This document shows, one piece after another, positions 32,994-45,308 of a stretch of 64,000 bases of DNA. The notes under the pieces were generated by a model that did no database searches, had not been told where the DNA came from, and saw nothing but the letters and a program-made list of their open reading frames with translations. This DNA comes from Dryas octopetala (lineage: Eukaryota > Streptophyta > Magnoliopsida > Rosales > Rosaceae). The position numbers and the translations under genes are program-made. The stretch covers positions 5,270,001 to 5,334,000 of the forward strand of contig OY992835.1 of NCBI GenBank assembly GCA_963921425.1. The letters run 5' to 3'. Position 1 is the stretch's first letter, and each line of letters starts with the position of its first letter.

Positions 32994-33961
32994 TGTTGAA
33001 TGTTTTCTTAGAATAAAATAAACAATTATCTCATTCTAAGTTTACTCGCAAGTGCACGAATCGCATTAGTAGCAAAGCGTACAAGCACGAGGTCGATCCC
33101 ACAGGGAATGGTTAATATACAATAAATCAATGCAATTAATCACTAGAATAACTAAATGGGGGGTTTTGGAAGATGGAAACACACGCACACATCACCACAC
33201 GCACACACACTTTATTCTATCTTGCAATGTTAAGTTTTCGGTTTCAAATCAGATAAGCATGCAATAACCATCCAAGGCTAATGACAGTTAATTTGAACAC
33301 AACATATTAAAGTTTGACAGCTAAAAAGGTTTGGCTAGTTACTTTCTCGCCATTGTTCTCCTAATGCATAAACTAAGAGCTTCTTGGGCCTTCCTTAGCC
33401 AGTTAACCTACATGTTCCCTAGTTCAAGCTAAGGCAGCTGTTACCCATGCAGGAGTCATTAAGTTTTATGAGAACGTCAAACATGCACAACATATAAGCT
33501 TTGACTATTTCCTTATAGAGGTCGCCCAACCCCACTACCAAGAATAATCCCTTATTCCCTTGTTACTTGTGGTTTAGTGTCTTTGACTATTTCACAGCTA
33601 AACCTAACAGATAAACTAGATGCAATTACCCTAAGGTGGCCAGTCAAAGGATGCAAACAACTAGTGACGGGGGTTTTAATAGATAGTGGAAATTTAATAT
33701 GTGCAAACATCAAACTAACAGACCAAGAGACGGATAAACGATTTGTTAGAACATGCAAATCCATTAATCAACCTACAACTAACATGCAAGATAGAATAAA
33801 TAAACCTACATAATTAAAATAGAAAAGAAAATCAGAATAATATAAATAAATTCCCAATCCATGTTGGAAAGCAAACTAATTAAAAAAAACAATTAAAGAC
33901 TAGAATCAAACAAAAGAAATAAGAATTCCAAAACAAAAATAAAAGAACATCCCTAGAGAGT

Positions 33962-34049
33962 GGCAGCAGCGGCGGCACAAGGTGGCAGCGGCGGCACAAG
34001 GTGGCAGCGGCGGCACAAGGTGGCAGCAGCGGCACAAGGTGGCAGCAGC
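33962..34049. repeat. GC-rich minisatellite in N4 3' LTR
   Basis: The 19-bp unit GGCAGCGGCGGCACAAGGT occurs in four variants plus a partial. The other LTR has two units (38389-38438), so two units were gained or lost after insertion or during reverse transcription. Confidence 0.85.
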
Positions 34050-34280
34050 TCGACTCCTTCCTCCTCCTTCGGTTCAGCAGAAAAATAAAAATAAAGAAAG
34101 AGAGATGATGGTGGTTGCGGCAAGGGAAGAGAAATAATGGGGGCTGCTAGGGTTCCTAGGCTGCGTGAGAAAAGAAAGAGAAAGAAAGGAGGCTAGGGTG
34201 TTGGCGGCTACAAGAGAGAGAGACTAGGCTAGGGTTTCTGAAATTTCAGAGAGAGCTCCCTCTCCTTGAGTTATAAAGAT

Positions 34281-34290
34281 GTATTTATAG
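34281..34290 (-). promoter_or_regulatory. TATA box in N4 3' LTR
   Basis: Minus strand CTATAAATAC; the copy in the 5' LTR, which would drive the element, is at 38670-38679. Confidence 0.55.
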
Positions 34291-35249
34291 AGGAGAGTGG
34301 GGCTGAGATTTCTCTTTCTCTTCAATGTGGGATAAGTGCATTCCTTGCACACCAAGACTTATAATTTTCGGCCAAACATGGGCCTTGGGCTGATTTGGGC
34401 TCTTTTTGGGCGTAACTCCCTTTTCAGCTCGCGGAACTGGTGCGCTATCTCCACTAAAATGACCATATCTTGAGCTAGAAAACTCGGCATTGAAATCCGT
34501 AAAATTCCCTGCGAAGCTAACATCCGTATCTTTCCAACCATATATGACATGCTATCTGATTCGTTCTGGAGAATTACAGAATTGCTGTCGAAATTGGTGC
34601 TCTATTTTCCAGGGTTTTGACTTCTTTTTCAGCTAGGATTCCTTGGGCTTTCTCTTTGTAGGCGTGATGGGCTAGGGTTTCAATTAAAAGAACATGGGCT
34701 GGCTGCATCAAGCAAGTGGCGTGATGGGCTTTAGGGATGCATGGCTTGCGCATGGCTTGCACATGGCTGTATGACTTGGGCTCTTGGACCTTGGAATGGC
34801 ACAACTTGGGCTTCCTCCAATTGGGCTTGCAATAGGCGCATGGCCTTGGTCCTTTGGGCTAGGATTATGCGCATGGCCCATAGTGCATGGGCTGCATGTG
34901 TAGTCCATGTCATGTGATGATGTGGCACGGTTGACCATTGACTTTGACCTTTGACCTTTGACTTTGACCAAAAGTCAACCTTGACAAAAAAGATTCCCTA
35001 AAAGATTCTGTCTGAGATTCTCTAAAGATTCCTTCCAGATTCCAGATCCTTCTAGCAAATTCCCTCAAGATTATTTTTCCCATTTTTTCCATTTTTAGCT
35101 CAAAATAGCCTCATTTAGCTTCTTTCTCCATTATTGCTTCATTTAACCTAAAAGCACAAAAACAAGACAACAGACACAAAAAGATCGAGTTCTAACACTC
35201 TAGGTTAGGGAGTTAGTATCATAAAATAGCATAAAATGAACACTCATCA

Positions 35250-35271
35250 CACCCCCAAACTTAGACTTTGC
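35250..35271 (-). promoter_or_regulatory. Polypurine tract of N4
   Basis: Minus strand GCAAAGTC, then TAAGTTTGGGGGTG, abutting the LTR; one base differs from A1. Confidence 0.85.
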
Positions 35272-35978
35272 TAGTCCTCGAGCAAAGAAAATAAAGAAAA
35301 AGACTCAAAAACTTAAAAACAAACTAACTAACTTTCCCAACAAATGACATCATGAGTATGACCAACAATAACATAGTAGAGCAAGGCATATATAATATTC
35401 ATTCTTCAAATTCTAATACTGCTTCAAATAACATACCTTACTCGTCCATTGTGTATATATAGGTCATTCTCTTCATAACCCAAGTGTTGGACAAGCAAGA
35501 AATAAATCAACATATACAAAATAGATTCAACTTCAATCCTCACCAAGGCATACCCTCAACAATAAAGCACTCAAGAATTGGGTTGAATTTTGCACTCAAA
35601 GGATATGTGAGAGAAGTTATGTAATCAAAGAGAAGTAGCTCACATATTAGCATGAAAGATAGGCACATTTGAAAGGAAACAAGATCTCACGGAATGAAAA
35701 ATCAAAACACTTGAAATAAAATCAATAACCATAAGCTCCCTTCCCTCCTAGACTCCACATTAAGAACTGCACTTCTCTTAAAATCAATTAGGGCTTCATA
35801 GGGGTTATAATGAAGGCTTAGGGTAAGGTATGATATTGAAATGGAAGGGATAAACAAAGGGCTATAAACTATGGAATTGCAAGAACAATAGAAAATTCTG
35901 AGGCATACCTTGCTTCTTTGCACCACATAGCTCAATTTGAACTCTTTTGCTTAATTCTTCTTTTGAAACCGTCCCAAC

Positions 35979-36009
<31 letters not shown>

Positions 36010-37140
36010 GGGCACGGTGTACATACAATCTCAGCACATTTTTGTATAAGCTATGCATTTTCATTTCTTTTCCACCTCAATCAATATGTAAAACACATTG
36101 CAATACCATAATAGGGTAAAACGGGTAAAAGGGGTATAGCACCCCCAAACTTAGGGTTTTGGTATATAATATGGGTAAACAAAGAAAAAGCTATAAGGCT
36201 CAAAAGGGTTAACTAGGAATAAAACACATGAGGGTTGGCTTTTTAGGCTATAGGTAAAACAAACATGGCCTAAAATCATCTTCTAAGATTCATGTAGTTA
36301 TAAACATGCTTTGCCTAGAATAAGAAAGAAGTTCTAGTTCATTGATTCAAAAATATATACATTTCAAGCATTTGATAAAAAACAATGAGATCATACAACG
36401 ACTTAAATAACGAGAAAAGAATAGAGTCATGTACAACACTCGCGAAATGAAGGACAAGGCTCAAAACTTCACATGGGTCACATAAGTCTACTCTAAGATG
36501 CATATGAATCACTAAATCATGCAAATCACAACTCATGTTCATGAAAATAAGGCCCAATCACATAGAATCATAAAATAGGTTATGGAACAATATTAGAAAA
36601 AGAAGAATACATATCATACACACAATGCTAAACATGCTTCTCAAAAGTCATAAACAATCAATCAACTTGTTGGGGACTCAAAAACTAACCAAAACACACA
36701 AAAGACTCAAAATCACATTAGAAACAATGTTGCAACAAGGTTCTAAAGATTCAATTCCATCATTAGGGTGGAATAAATTTTAGAAAATTGCATTTTGATG
36801 TGGGATTTGACTCCCTATGTTTAAAAACAAAAGAAACAAAACCCTTTTTTTTTTTTTTTTTTTTCAAAATTTAAAAACTAAAAACCTAATAAACAAGCTA
36901 CGACACCATTGATTTCCCCCCAAACTTAAATGATACATTGCCCTCAATGTATACAAATTAAATGCATGAATGCTCAAAATAAGCAATAGGGAAATTGCAA
37001 CCAAATAAACACACAAATGAAATAAGATGGTCAAATGAAGCAAGAATAGAGGAATTGTTTACTTGCGGATGCAAGTTGGACACTCCAAGTGTAGGCGCGG
37101 CCTCCTTGGTCTATATTGATCTCTTGGATTCTTGAAAAAG
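35272..37140 (-). other. N4 non-coding tract
   Basis: AT-rich and homologous to other tracts. The middle polypurine-like motif is near 36151-36162, the third (CCCCCCAAACTT) near 36915-36927, and the hairpin ATACATTG/CAATGTAT is intact at 36933-36952. No gene is seen. Confidence 0.75.
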
Positions 37141-37165
37141 CTTGGGTTGCCTCCCAATCAGCGCT
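37141..37165 (-). other. Stem-loop downstream of coding remnant (N4)
   Basis: Minus strand AGCGCT, two bases, TTGGG-AGGCAA-CCCAA; intact although gag-pro is deleted. Confidence 0.6.
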
Positions 37166-37204
37166 TGGTTTACTGTCTTTCAGCCTGACATTGCCATTCC
37201 TCTA

Positions 37205-37252
37205 CTTGCGTCTTCTCTTTCTCTTTCTCCCATTGTTGCTCTCAGCATCTAC
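37205..37252 (-). pseudogene. Remnant of gag-protease C-terminus (N4)
   Basis: The minus strand encodes DAESNNGRKRKRRRK and a stop, joined to the leader at the same TAG junction as D1. It is too short to be a gene and marks a deletion fixed in a subfamily. Confidence 0.8.
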
Positions 37253-37394
37253 AAAAGCAAACACCAAATCAGTAGAGAATATGCTTGTAAAGTCACGGCA
37301 TTTATTTAAACTAAAAACTAACCAAAAACAAATCTAACTAATATATCCTAATTCTAATGATTAATCAAATCAATTCATTGATATTAGACACCAT

Positions 37395-37412
37395 TCCCCG
37401 GCAACGGCGCCA
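37395..37412 (-). promoter_or_regulatory. Primer-binding site, tRNA-Asp (N4)
   Basis: Perfect minus-strand TGGCGCCGTTGCCGGGGA. Confidence 0.9.
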
Positions 37413-37418
37413 AAAACT

Positions 37419-39638
37419 TGTTGAATGTTTTCTTAGAATAAAATAAACAATTATCTCATTCTAAGTTTACTCGCAAGTGCACGAATCGCATTAGTAGCAA
37501 AGCGTACAAGCACGAGGTCGATCCCACAGGGAATGGTTAATATACAATAAATCAATGCAATTAATCACTAGAATAACTAAATGGGGGGTTTTGGAAGATG
37601 GAAACACACGCACACATCACCACACGCACACACACTTTATTCTATCTTGCAATGTTAAGTTTTCGGTTTCAAATCAGATAAGCATGCAATAACCATCCAA
37701 GGCTAATGACAGTTAATTTGAACACAACATATTAAAGTTTGACAGCTAAAAAGGTTTGGCTAGTTACTTTCTCGCCATTGTTCTCCTAATGCATAAACTA
37801 AGAGCTTCTTGGGCCTTCCTTAGCCAGTTAACCTACATGTTCCCTAGTTCAAGCTAAGGCAGCTGTTACCCATGCAGGAGTCATTAAGTTTTATGAGAAC
37901 GTCAAACATGCACAACATATAAGCTTTGACTATTTCCTTATAGAGGTCGCCCAACCCCACTACCAAGAATAATCCCTTATTCCCTTGTTACTTGTGGTTT
38001 AGTGTCTTTGACTATTTCACAGCTAAACCTAACAGATAAACTAGATGCAATTACCCTAAGGTGGCCAGTCAAAGGATGCAAACAACTAGTGACGGGGGTT
38101 TTAATAGATAGTGGAAATTTAATATGTGCAAACATCAAACTAACAGACCAAGAGACGGATAAACGATTTGTTAGAACATGCAAATCCATTAATCAACCTA
38201 CAACTAACATGCAAGATAGAATAAATAAACCTACAAAATTAAAATAGAAAAGAAAATCAGAATAATATAAATAAATTCTCAATCCATGTTGGAAAGCAAA
38301 CTAATTAAAAAAAACAATTAAAAAGACTAGAATCAAACAAAAGAAATAAGAATTCCAAAACAAAAATAAAAGAACATCCCTAGAGAGTGGCAGCAGCGGC
38401 GGCATAAGGTGGCAGCGGCGGCACAAGGTGGCAGCAGCTCGACTCCTTCCTCCTCCTTCGGTTCAGCAGAAAAATAAAAATAAAGAAAGAGAGATGATGG
38501 TGGTTGCGGCAAGGGAAGAGAAATAATGGGGGCTGCTAGGGTTCCTAGGCTGCGTGAGAAAAGAAAGAGAAAGAAAGGAGGCTAGGGTGTTGGCGGCTAC
38601 AAGAGAGAGAGACTAGGCTAGGGTTTCTGAAATTTCAGAGAGAGCTCCCTCTCCTTGAGTTATAAAGATGTATTTATAGAGGAGAGTGGGGCTGAGATTT
38701 CTCTTTCTCTTCAATGTGGGATAAGTGCATTCCTTGCACACCAAGACTTATAATTTTCGGCCAAACATGGGCCTTGGGCTGATTTGGGCTCTTTTTGGGC
38801 GTAACTCCCTTTTCAGCTCGCGGAACTGGTGCGCTATCTCCACTAAAATGACCATATCTTGAGCTAGAAAACTCGGAATTGAAATCCGTAAAATTCCCTG
38901 CGAAGCTAACATCCGTATCTTTCCAACCATATATGACATGCTATCTGATTCGTTCTGGAGAATTACAGAATTGCTGTCGAAATTGGTGCTCTATTTTCCA
39001 GGGTTTTGACTTCTTTTTCAGCTAGGATTCCTTGGGCTTTCTCTTTGTAGGCGTGATGGGCTAGGGTTTCAATTAAAAGAACATGGGCTGGCTGCATCAA
39101 GCAAGTGGCGTGATGGGCTTTAGGGATGCATGGCTTGCGCATGGCTTGCACATGGCTGTATGACTTGGGCTCTTGGACCTTGGAATGGCACAACTTGGGC
39201 TTCCTCCAATTGGGCTTGCAATAGGCGCATGGCCTTGGTCCTTTGGGCTAGGATTATGCGCATGGCCCATAGTGCATGGGCTGCATGTGTAGTCCATGTC
39301 ATGTGATGATGTGGCACGGTTGACCATTGACTTTGACCTTTGACCTTTGACTTTGACCAAAAGTCAACCTTGACAAAAAAGATTCCCTAAAAGATTCTGT
39401 CTGAGATTCTCTAAAGATTCCTTCCAGATTCCAGATCCTTCTAGCAAATTCCCTCAAGATTATTTTTCCCATTTTTTCCATTTTTAGCTCAAAATAGCCT
39501 CATTTAGCTTCTTTCTCCATTATTGCTTCATTTAACCTAAAAGCACAAAAACAAGACAACAGACACAAAAAGATCGAGTTCTAACACTCTAGGTTAGGGA
39601 GTTAGTATCATAAAATAGCATAAAATGAACACTCATCA
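37419..39638 (-). repeat. 5' LTR of N4
   Basis: 2220 bp, partner of 32994-35249. TATA is at 38670-38679 on the minus strand. A two-unit minisatellite is at 38389-38438. Confidence 0.92.
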
Positions 39639-39643
39639 CCATG
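39639..39643. repeat. Target-site duplication of N4 (CCATG), right copy
   Basis: Partner of 32989-32993; beyond it solo LTR P resumes with CGCAAGCTAG. Confidence 0.95.
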
Positions 39644-41300
39644 CGCAAGCTAGAAGGGAAGAAGCCCATCACGTCACTTGCAGCAGCCCATCCCATACAA
39701 CCATGCACAAGCCATGCATCCCTAAAGCCCATCACGCCCACAAGGAGAAAGCCCAAGGAATCCTAGCTGAAAAAGAAGTCAAAACCCTGGAAAATAGAGC
39801 ACCAATTTCGACAGCAATTCTATAATTCTCCAGAGAGAACCAGGTAGCATGCCATGTATGGTTGGAAAGATACGGATGTTAGCTTTGCAGGGAATTTTAC
39901 GGGTTTCGATTCCGAGTTTTCTAGCTCAAGATATGGCCATTTTAGTGGAGGTAGCGTAGCAGTTCCGCGATCTGAAAATAAGTTACGCCCAAAAAGAGCC
40001 CAAATCAGCCCAAGGCCCACTTTTGGCCGAAAATTAGAAGTCTTAAGGAGCAAGGAATTCACTTAAGCCCATGTTCTTTTAATGAAACCCTAGCCGCACC
40101 TTGTCTTCTCCTTGCCTCCCAAGGAATCCTCACCTCACCTCTATAAATATATCCTATTCTCTCATTGTTTAGGGTTCCCATATTTTTATATTTTTAGAAT
40201 TCAAAGAGAGAGGGGGAGGTCGAATTTCAGAGAGAGAGAGTGAGAGGGTGGCACCACTTGAGGGAGAATGAGAGACCATGTGCCGCAGCCCTAGCTCACC
40301 TTTGCCGTGAGCCTCCTTGCTGCTATGTCTCTCCTCTTCTTCTCTCTTGTGCCGCTGCCACCCTCTTGTGATGTTTCTTTGTTTTTCTTTTGATTTTCTT
40401 CTTTTTCTTTAGTTAATTAGTTGTTCTTGCTTTCATTGTGGATTTAATTATTATAATGGAAGTTAGATCTTTTATTTTCTTTATTATTATGTTTTGAGTT
40501 TTTTATTGCTTTGCTAAGTTGGATGATGAAACTTTAATTGTGAGTTATGCAATGGTGACACTTGTGATTTAATTTGATGCATGTAGTAAATCCTTGATCT
40601 CTAGTAAAATTGATTCTATTTGTTTGCACCCTTTGACTAGGTACCTTAGGCTAATTGCATCTAGATTATGTTGTGAAATTAAATATGCTCAAAAGGTTGA
40701 TAATTTCAATTGGCAGCAAGTGGATATCCTATATAATACTCATGAGAAAAGGGATCATAGATGACATACAGTACATTAATTTGGAGCTATGCGCTATGTG
40801 TTTATCGTTTTCACAAAACTTAATGACTCTTGTATGGTTAACATGCGCCTAGGAAATGCCTAACAAAGCTTTTAGGACACATGCAAGTTAACTGACTAGG
40901 GGAGGCCTAAGAAGCTCTTAGTATATGCATAAGGAGAACAATAGTTAGGAGTGTCCTCAAAAAGGCCTTCGGCTGGTAAACTTTATTACATTTATGCATT
41001 ATCTTGAATTGCTTGATTGTATTTCCATCAATTGGTGTGGATTCTGAATTCTTAGCATTGCAATTGTGTGTGCGTGTATGTGGTGTGTGTGAGTTTAACA
41101 ATCTACAAACCCCCCTGCCGTGTGTGTGTTTGGTGATTCTAGTTGGTAAGTTGAATTGGTTTGATGTGTACCTATTCCTCGTGGGATCGACCTCGTACTT
41201 ATACGCTATACTTACATGAGCGATTCGTATACTTGCGAGCTATAACTTGGTATTCGTTTCTAAATTCCAAGTAAAACAAGTTGTACAAAAAGGAGCAACA

Positions 41301-41305
41301 CATTT
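41301..41305. repeat. Target-site duplication of P (CATTT), right copy
   Basis: Partner of 32240-32244. Joining the flanks restores the N LTR reading ATCCATTTCGACTT seen at 17060 and 22696. Confidence 0.93.
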
Positions 41306-41710
41306 CGACTTGTCGTAATGACCATATTGCCCCTGGGGTCTTCTAGTGTCATTAGGACTCCTTTCCCTAGTCGGGTTAGGTTTCCTAGTTCAACCAAGAT
41401 TTTCTGTTTCAATCAGGATTTCTTATTTCTGGCTCCGCAATGATGGTTCTGGACTTGATGTTTCCTAGTGTGACTAGGAATCCTCATTTGACTAGGATTT
41501 CTGCACTTTTCCTGGTTTGACCAGGATTTCACACGTTTTCCTAGTTTGACCAGGAAATGTCCCAAAATGGCTTCATTTGCTTCCTTTACATATTTCTGCT
41601 TCATTTGACCTGAAAACACAAAAACAAGACAAGAAACACAAAATATCGAGTTCTAACACTCTAGGTTAAGGAATTAGTATCATAAAGTGATGCAAAATGC
41701 ACACTCATCA
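41306..41710 (-). repeat. 3' LTR of N5, terminal part
   Basis: Holds the inverted-repeat array (about 41340-41560) and ends CTCATCA before the PPT. Confidence 0.88.
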
Positions 41711-41732
41711 CACCCCCAAACTTAGATTTTGC
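41711..41732 (-). promoter_or_regulatory. Polypurine tract of N5
   Basis: Minus strand GCAAAATC, then TAAGTTTGGGGGTG; identical to A1 and N2. Another 270 bp of non-coding tract follows up to T2. Confidence 0.85.
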
Positions 41733-42002
41733 TAGTCCTCGAGCAAATAAAAGAAAGAAAAGACTCAAGACTATCTCTAACATCCCAACAATTGAATTCA
41801 TGCGCATAACCATTAATCACATAGGAAAGCAAGGCATATAAATTGCATTCTCCAAATTCTAATAACATTTCAAATAACATACCTCGCTCCTCTATTGTCA
41901 TATAGGTCATCCTTGACACAAATCCAAGTGTTAGACAAACAAAACTAAATCAATACATACATAATAGATTCAACTACAATTCTCACTATGGCATACTCTC
42001 AA

Positions 42003-42807
42003 TGTAACGACCCGACCTAAATGTCCATCAGAAATTTAAATTTTTATTTAACCATGGTTTTAAGAGGATTTAAAAGGATGTTGAATTGTATTTTAAAGAT
42101 TTTGAGAATTATTTGGAAAATAAAAAGGGTTTTGATTTAAATTTTCATTTATTTTTATTTTAATTTGGGGCTTGACCCAAAGTTGACTTTTAAAATAAAT
42201 GAGCTTTTGATTTTGACTTTGGGTCCGTTGGATAGGTTTCGATCCCACGAGTTCGTAGACGCGTAGCACACGTCGTTTCGAGTTACGGTTCGAGAGTTAT
42301 GGACGTTTGAAGTGAGGGGCAATTTCATAAAATTGGCAAATTGGGTTTAAAAATCAAATTTTTAAGAGGATCTCTCTCTCTCTCTCTAGAATATTCTACA
42401 AACTCTCTCTCCCTCTATTTTTTCTCTCTCCCCGCACTCTCTCTCTGTCTTCACTCCACTCCCGCACACCCCCTGCGCGCACCAGCCCCAGCCACCCCCA
42501 CTCACCATCGCTGGCCACCTTGCCAACCTCTGGCTCCGGTGAACCTCCCGAGCCCATTCTCTCTCTCTCTCCCCGACCCTTTTCTCTCTCCTCTACGCGC
42601 AACTCCAGCAGGCCGTACTCGTCTTCCGACCAGCTTCTCAGCGGCCCAAGGCCACTGACCAACGTCCCAGGCACCGACCACCCCTCGCCAACCTCCCGGC
42701 AAGCCTCCTCCGACGCCGACCAGCTCAGCCCGGCCTTTCTCCAGCCCAACCCAGCTCCCCTGCACATTGGAAAAACTCGCCAGAAAGCCATCCAGCCGCT
42801 GCCCTTC
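42003..42807 (+). mobile_element. T2, LTR fragment of the TGTAA family
   Basis: It begins TGTAACGACCCG inside N5's non-coding tract (left target copy probably CTCAA) and matches T1 in inverted orientation. A CT-rich leader spans about 42369-42620 and then GC-rich sequence up to N6. Apparent Pro/Ser-rich open frames on both strands here come from the CT-rich composition, and I do not call genes. The rest of T2 is outside the window. Confidence 0.7.
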
Positions 42808-45196
42808 TGTTGAATGTTTTCTTAGAACAAAATAAACAATTATCCCATTCTAGGTATACTCGCAAGTGCACGAATCGCATCAGTAGCAAAGCGTACAAGC
42901 ACGAGGTCGATCCCACAGGGAATGGTTAATAAACAACAAATCAATGCAATTAATCACTAGAATAACTAAATGGGGGGTTTTGGAAGATGGAAATACACGC
43001 ACACATCACCACACGCACACACCCTTTATTCTATCTTGCAATGTTAAGTTTTCGGTTTCAAATCAGATAAGCATGCAATAACCATCCAAAGCTAATGACA
43101 GTTAATTTGAACACAACATATTAAAGTTTGACTGCTAAAAAGGTTTGGCTAGTTACTTTCTCGCAATTGTTCTTCTAATGCATAAACTAAGAGCTTCTTG
43201 CGCCTTCCTTAGCCAGTTAACCTACATGTTCCCTAGTTCAAGCTAAGGCAGCTGTTACCCATGCAGGAGTCATTAAGTTTTATGAGAACGTCAAACATGC
43301 ACAACATATAAGCTTTAACTATTTCCTTATAGAGGTCGCCTAACCCCACTACCAAGAATAATCTCTTATTCCCTTGTTACTTGTGGTTTAGTGTCTTTGA
43401 CTATTTCACAGCTAAACCTAACAAATAAACTAGATGCAATTACCCTAAGGTGGCCAGTCAAAGGATGCAAACAACTAGTGACGGGTTCTAATAGATAGTG
43501 GAAATTTAATACATGCAAACATCAAACTAACAGACCAAGAGACGGATAAACGATTTGTTAAAGCATTCAAATCCATTAATCGACCTACGACTAACATGCA
43601 AGATAGAATAACTAACCTACATAATTAATTAAATAAATAAAAACAACAAAAATAAACAAAGTCCCAATTCATGCTTGCTAAAGAAAATCAGAAACGCAAA
43701 GTACACAAAATTAAAGGCATAAACTAAACAACTAAATGAAATTGCATAAACTAATTGAAATCAGAACCATGCACTAAACAAAATCAGAATCATAAATTAA
43801 ATAAATTCAGTAACATAATCCAACAATAAAATAGAAAACTAGGAGAGAAGTCAAGGAAAACAGGTGGGAGGGGCTGCGGCAAGACAAGGAAGAGAAGGCA
43901 CCTTGCACAAGCAATTGGCTCACGGCTATGGTGAGCTAGGGCTTGCGGCTTAGGAATGCTCTTCCTTGCAGCCGCGCCACTCCTATCTCTCTCTCAACCT
44001 TCGGCTAGCGCTCACAAGAACAAAACTCAAAACTGAAATTAGAATCCTAAAACAGAAAAATAAAACTAGAGACAAGGAGGTTTCGGCTGGTGTAAAAAGT
44101 GAGAAGTGAGGTCCCTAGGGTTTTGAATTAAGGGGATATATATAGAGGTGCAATCCTTGAGAGGCAAGGAAGAGGTGACATGCGGCTGCTAGGGTTTCTT
44201 CTCCTTGTAGCTTGCGGCATCAGCTAGGGTTTCTAGCTATGGGTTTGCGGCAAAGGCTTGTCCTCTTGGGCTTAAGTGGCGCATGCAAGTCAGCTAGGCC
44301 TCCCTCCTTGTGCATGGGCTGCTGGTCTTGGACCTTGATGTGCTTTGGGCTCACATGTGTTGGGCTGAAGTGGCTTGCACAAGATGGGCTAGGGTTTCAC
44401 TCCATGGGCTTCCACCTTGGGCTTGCATCTTGGGCTTGCGCATGGGCTCCTTGGCTGCTAGGGTTTGCATGGCATGCATGCGCATGCATGGGCTGCCATC
44501 TTGCTCCTTACGCATGGACTTTGGGCTGCTAGGGTTTGGGCCCATGCATGTGCATGCATGGCCCATCTTGGATTCGACATCCCTTAGGCCCATGGGCCCT
44601 TGACTTTTGACTTCCCATTTTGCCCCTCATTTCCATTTGAATTCAAATTCATTTCTTCCCTCCATTCATTTCCATGGATGTCCACCACCTTCTAGAAGCT
44701 TCTGGAACCTTGACTTTGTAGAGTTGACTTTGACTAACATTTCCTGGTGCAACTAGGATTCCTTGAAAATGAGAGATTCCTTATCCATTTCGACTTCTTG
44801 TAATGACCATATTGCCCCCTGGGGTCTCCTAGTGTCATTAGGATTCCTTTCCTTAGTTGGGTTAGGTTTCCTAGTTCAGCCAGGATTTCCTGTTCGAATC
44901 AGGATTTCACATTTCTGGCTCCGCAATGATGGTTCTGGACTTGATGTTTCCTAGTGTGACTAGGAATCCTCATTCGACTAGGATTTCTGCACTTTTCCTA
45001 GTTTGACCAGGATTTCACTCGTTTTCCTAGTTTGACCAGGAAATGTCCCAAAATGGCTCCATTTGCTTCTTTTTCTCATTTCTGCTTCATTTGACCTGAA
45101 AACACAAAAACAAGACAATGCACACAAAATATCGAGTTCTAACACTCTAGGTTAAGGAATTAGTATCATAACGTGATGCAAAATGCACACTCATCA
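42808..45196 (-). repeat. 3' LTR of N6
   Basis: TATA-like CTCTATATATATC lies near 44139-44151 on the minus strand; the inverted-repeat array is at about 44825-45045. Confidence 0.9.
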
Positions 45197-45218
45197 CACC
45201 CCCAAACTTAGATTTTGC
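45197..45218 (-). promoter_or_regulatory. Polypurine tract of N6
   Basis: Minus strand GCAAAATC, then TAAGTTTGGGGGTG, abutting the LTR. Confidence 0.85.
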
Positions 45219-45308
45219 TAGTCCTCGAGCAAATAAAGGAAAGAAAAGACTCAAGACTGACTCTAACATCCCAACAACTGAATTCATGCGCACAACCATT
45301 AATCACAT

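Larger units (their letters stand above)
32994..35249 (-). repeat. 3' LTR of N4
   Basis: TGTTGAATG to CTCATCA on the plus strand. The interior (about 34370-34620) is an inverted match to A1's U3 (AGTTACGCCCAAAAAGAG on the minus strand), unlike N2 or N3 LTRs. TATA: minus-strand CTATAAATAC at 34281-34290. Confidence 0.92.
32994..39638 (-). mobile_element. N4, complete non-autonomous element without gag-pro
   Basis: This 6645-bp element has two LTRs (2256 and 2220 bp), a perfect tRNA-Asp PBS, PPT and a 5-bp duplication CCATG. The internal region (35250-37418) is only 2.17 kb. It holds three polypurine-like motifs, the conserved hairpin, the post-coding stem-loop and the last gag-pro codons, with the rest deleted at the same junction as D1. 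The LTRs differ by four substitutions that I can see, a 2-bp indel and two minisatellite units, so the insertion is young. It depends on other elements for all proteins. Confidence 0.92.
32245..41300 (+). mobile_element. P, chimeric solo LTR, split by N4
   Basis: The LTR consists of 32245-32993 plus 39644-41300 (about 2.4 kb without N4). It starts TGATGAGTG like N LTRs and ends GGAGCAACA. It is flanked by perfect CATTT duplications (32240-32244 and 41301-41305) within N5's LTR. There is no PBS, PPT or coding region. The U3 array (for example near 32400-32660) is N-like, the stretch at 39700-40060 resembles A1 (AGTTACGCCCAAAAAGAGCCC), and 40253 onward resembles D1's LTR, so the LTR is a mosaic. 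Confidence 0.88.
30400..42002 (-). mobile_element. N5, N-type element, interrupted and truncated in view
   Basis: Its 3' LTR (plus-strand TGTTGAATG at 30400 to CTCATCA at 41710) is split by solo LTR P. The PPT and about 290 bp of the non-coding tract follow (41711-42002) until T2 begins. The left target-site copy is CTAGG (30395-30399). Whether N5 had gag-pro cannot be seen. Confidence 0.85.
42808..45308 (-). mobile_element. N6, N-type element, truncated in view
   Basis: The 3' LTR (42808-45196, TGTTGAATG to CTCATCA, 2389 bp) is followed by PPT and 90 bp of non-coding tract until A2 starts at 45309. The left target copy is CCTTC (42803-42807). The LTR is closest to those of N2 and N3. The rest lies right of the window. 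Confidence 0.88.

Noticed and set aside
33552-33813. Short open frames identical in both N4 LTRs (also 37977-38247)
   Set aside because: They are repeated because the LTR is repeated; they lie on both strands in conserved LTR sequence and have no motif.
42341-42813. Pro/Ser-rich open frames on both strands
   Set aside because: CT-rich leader of T2; frames on both strands reflect composition.
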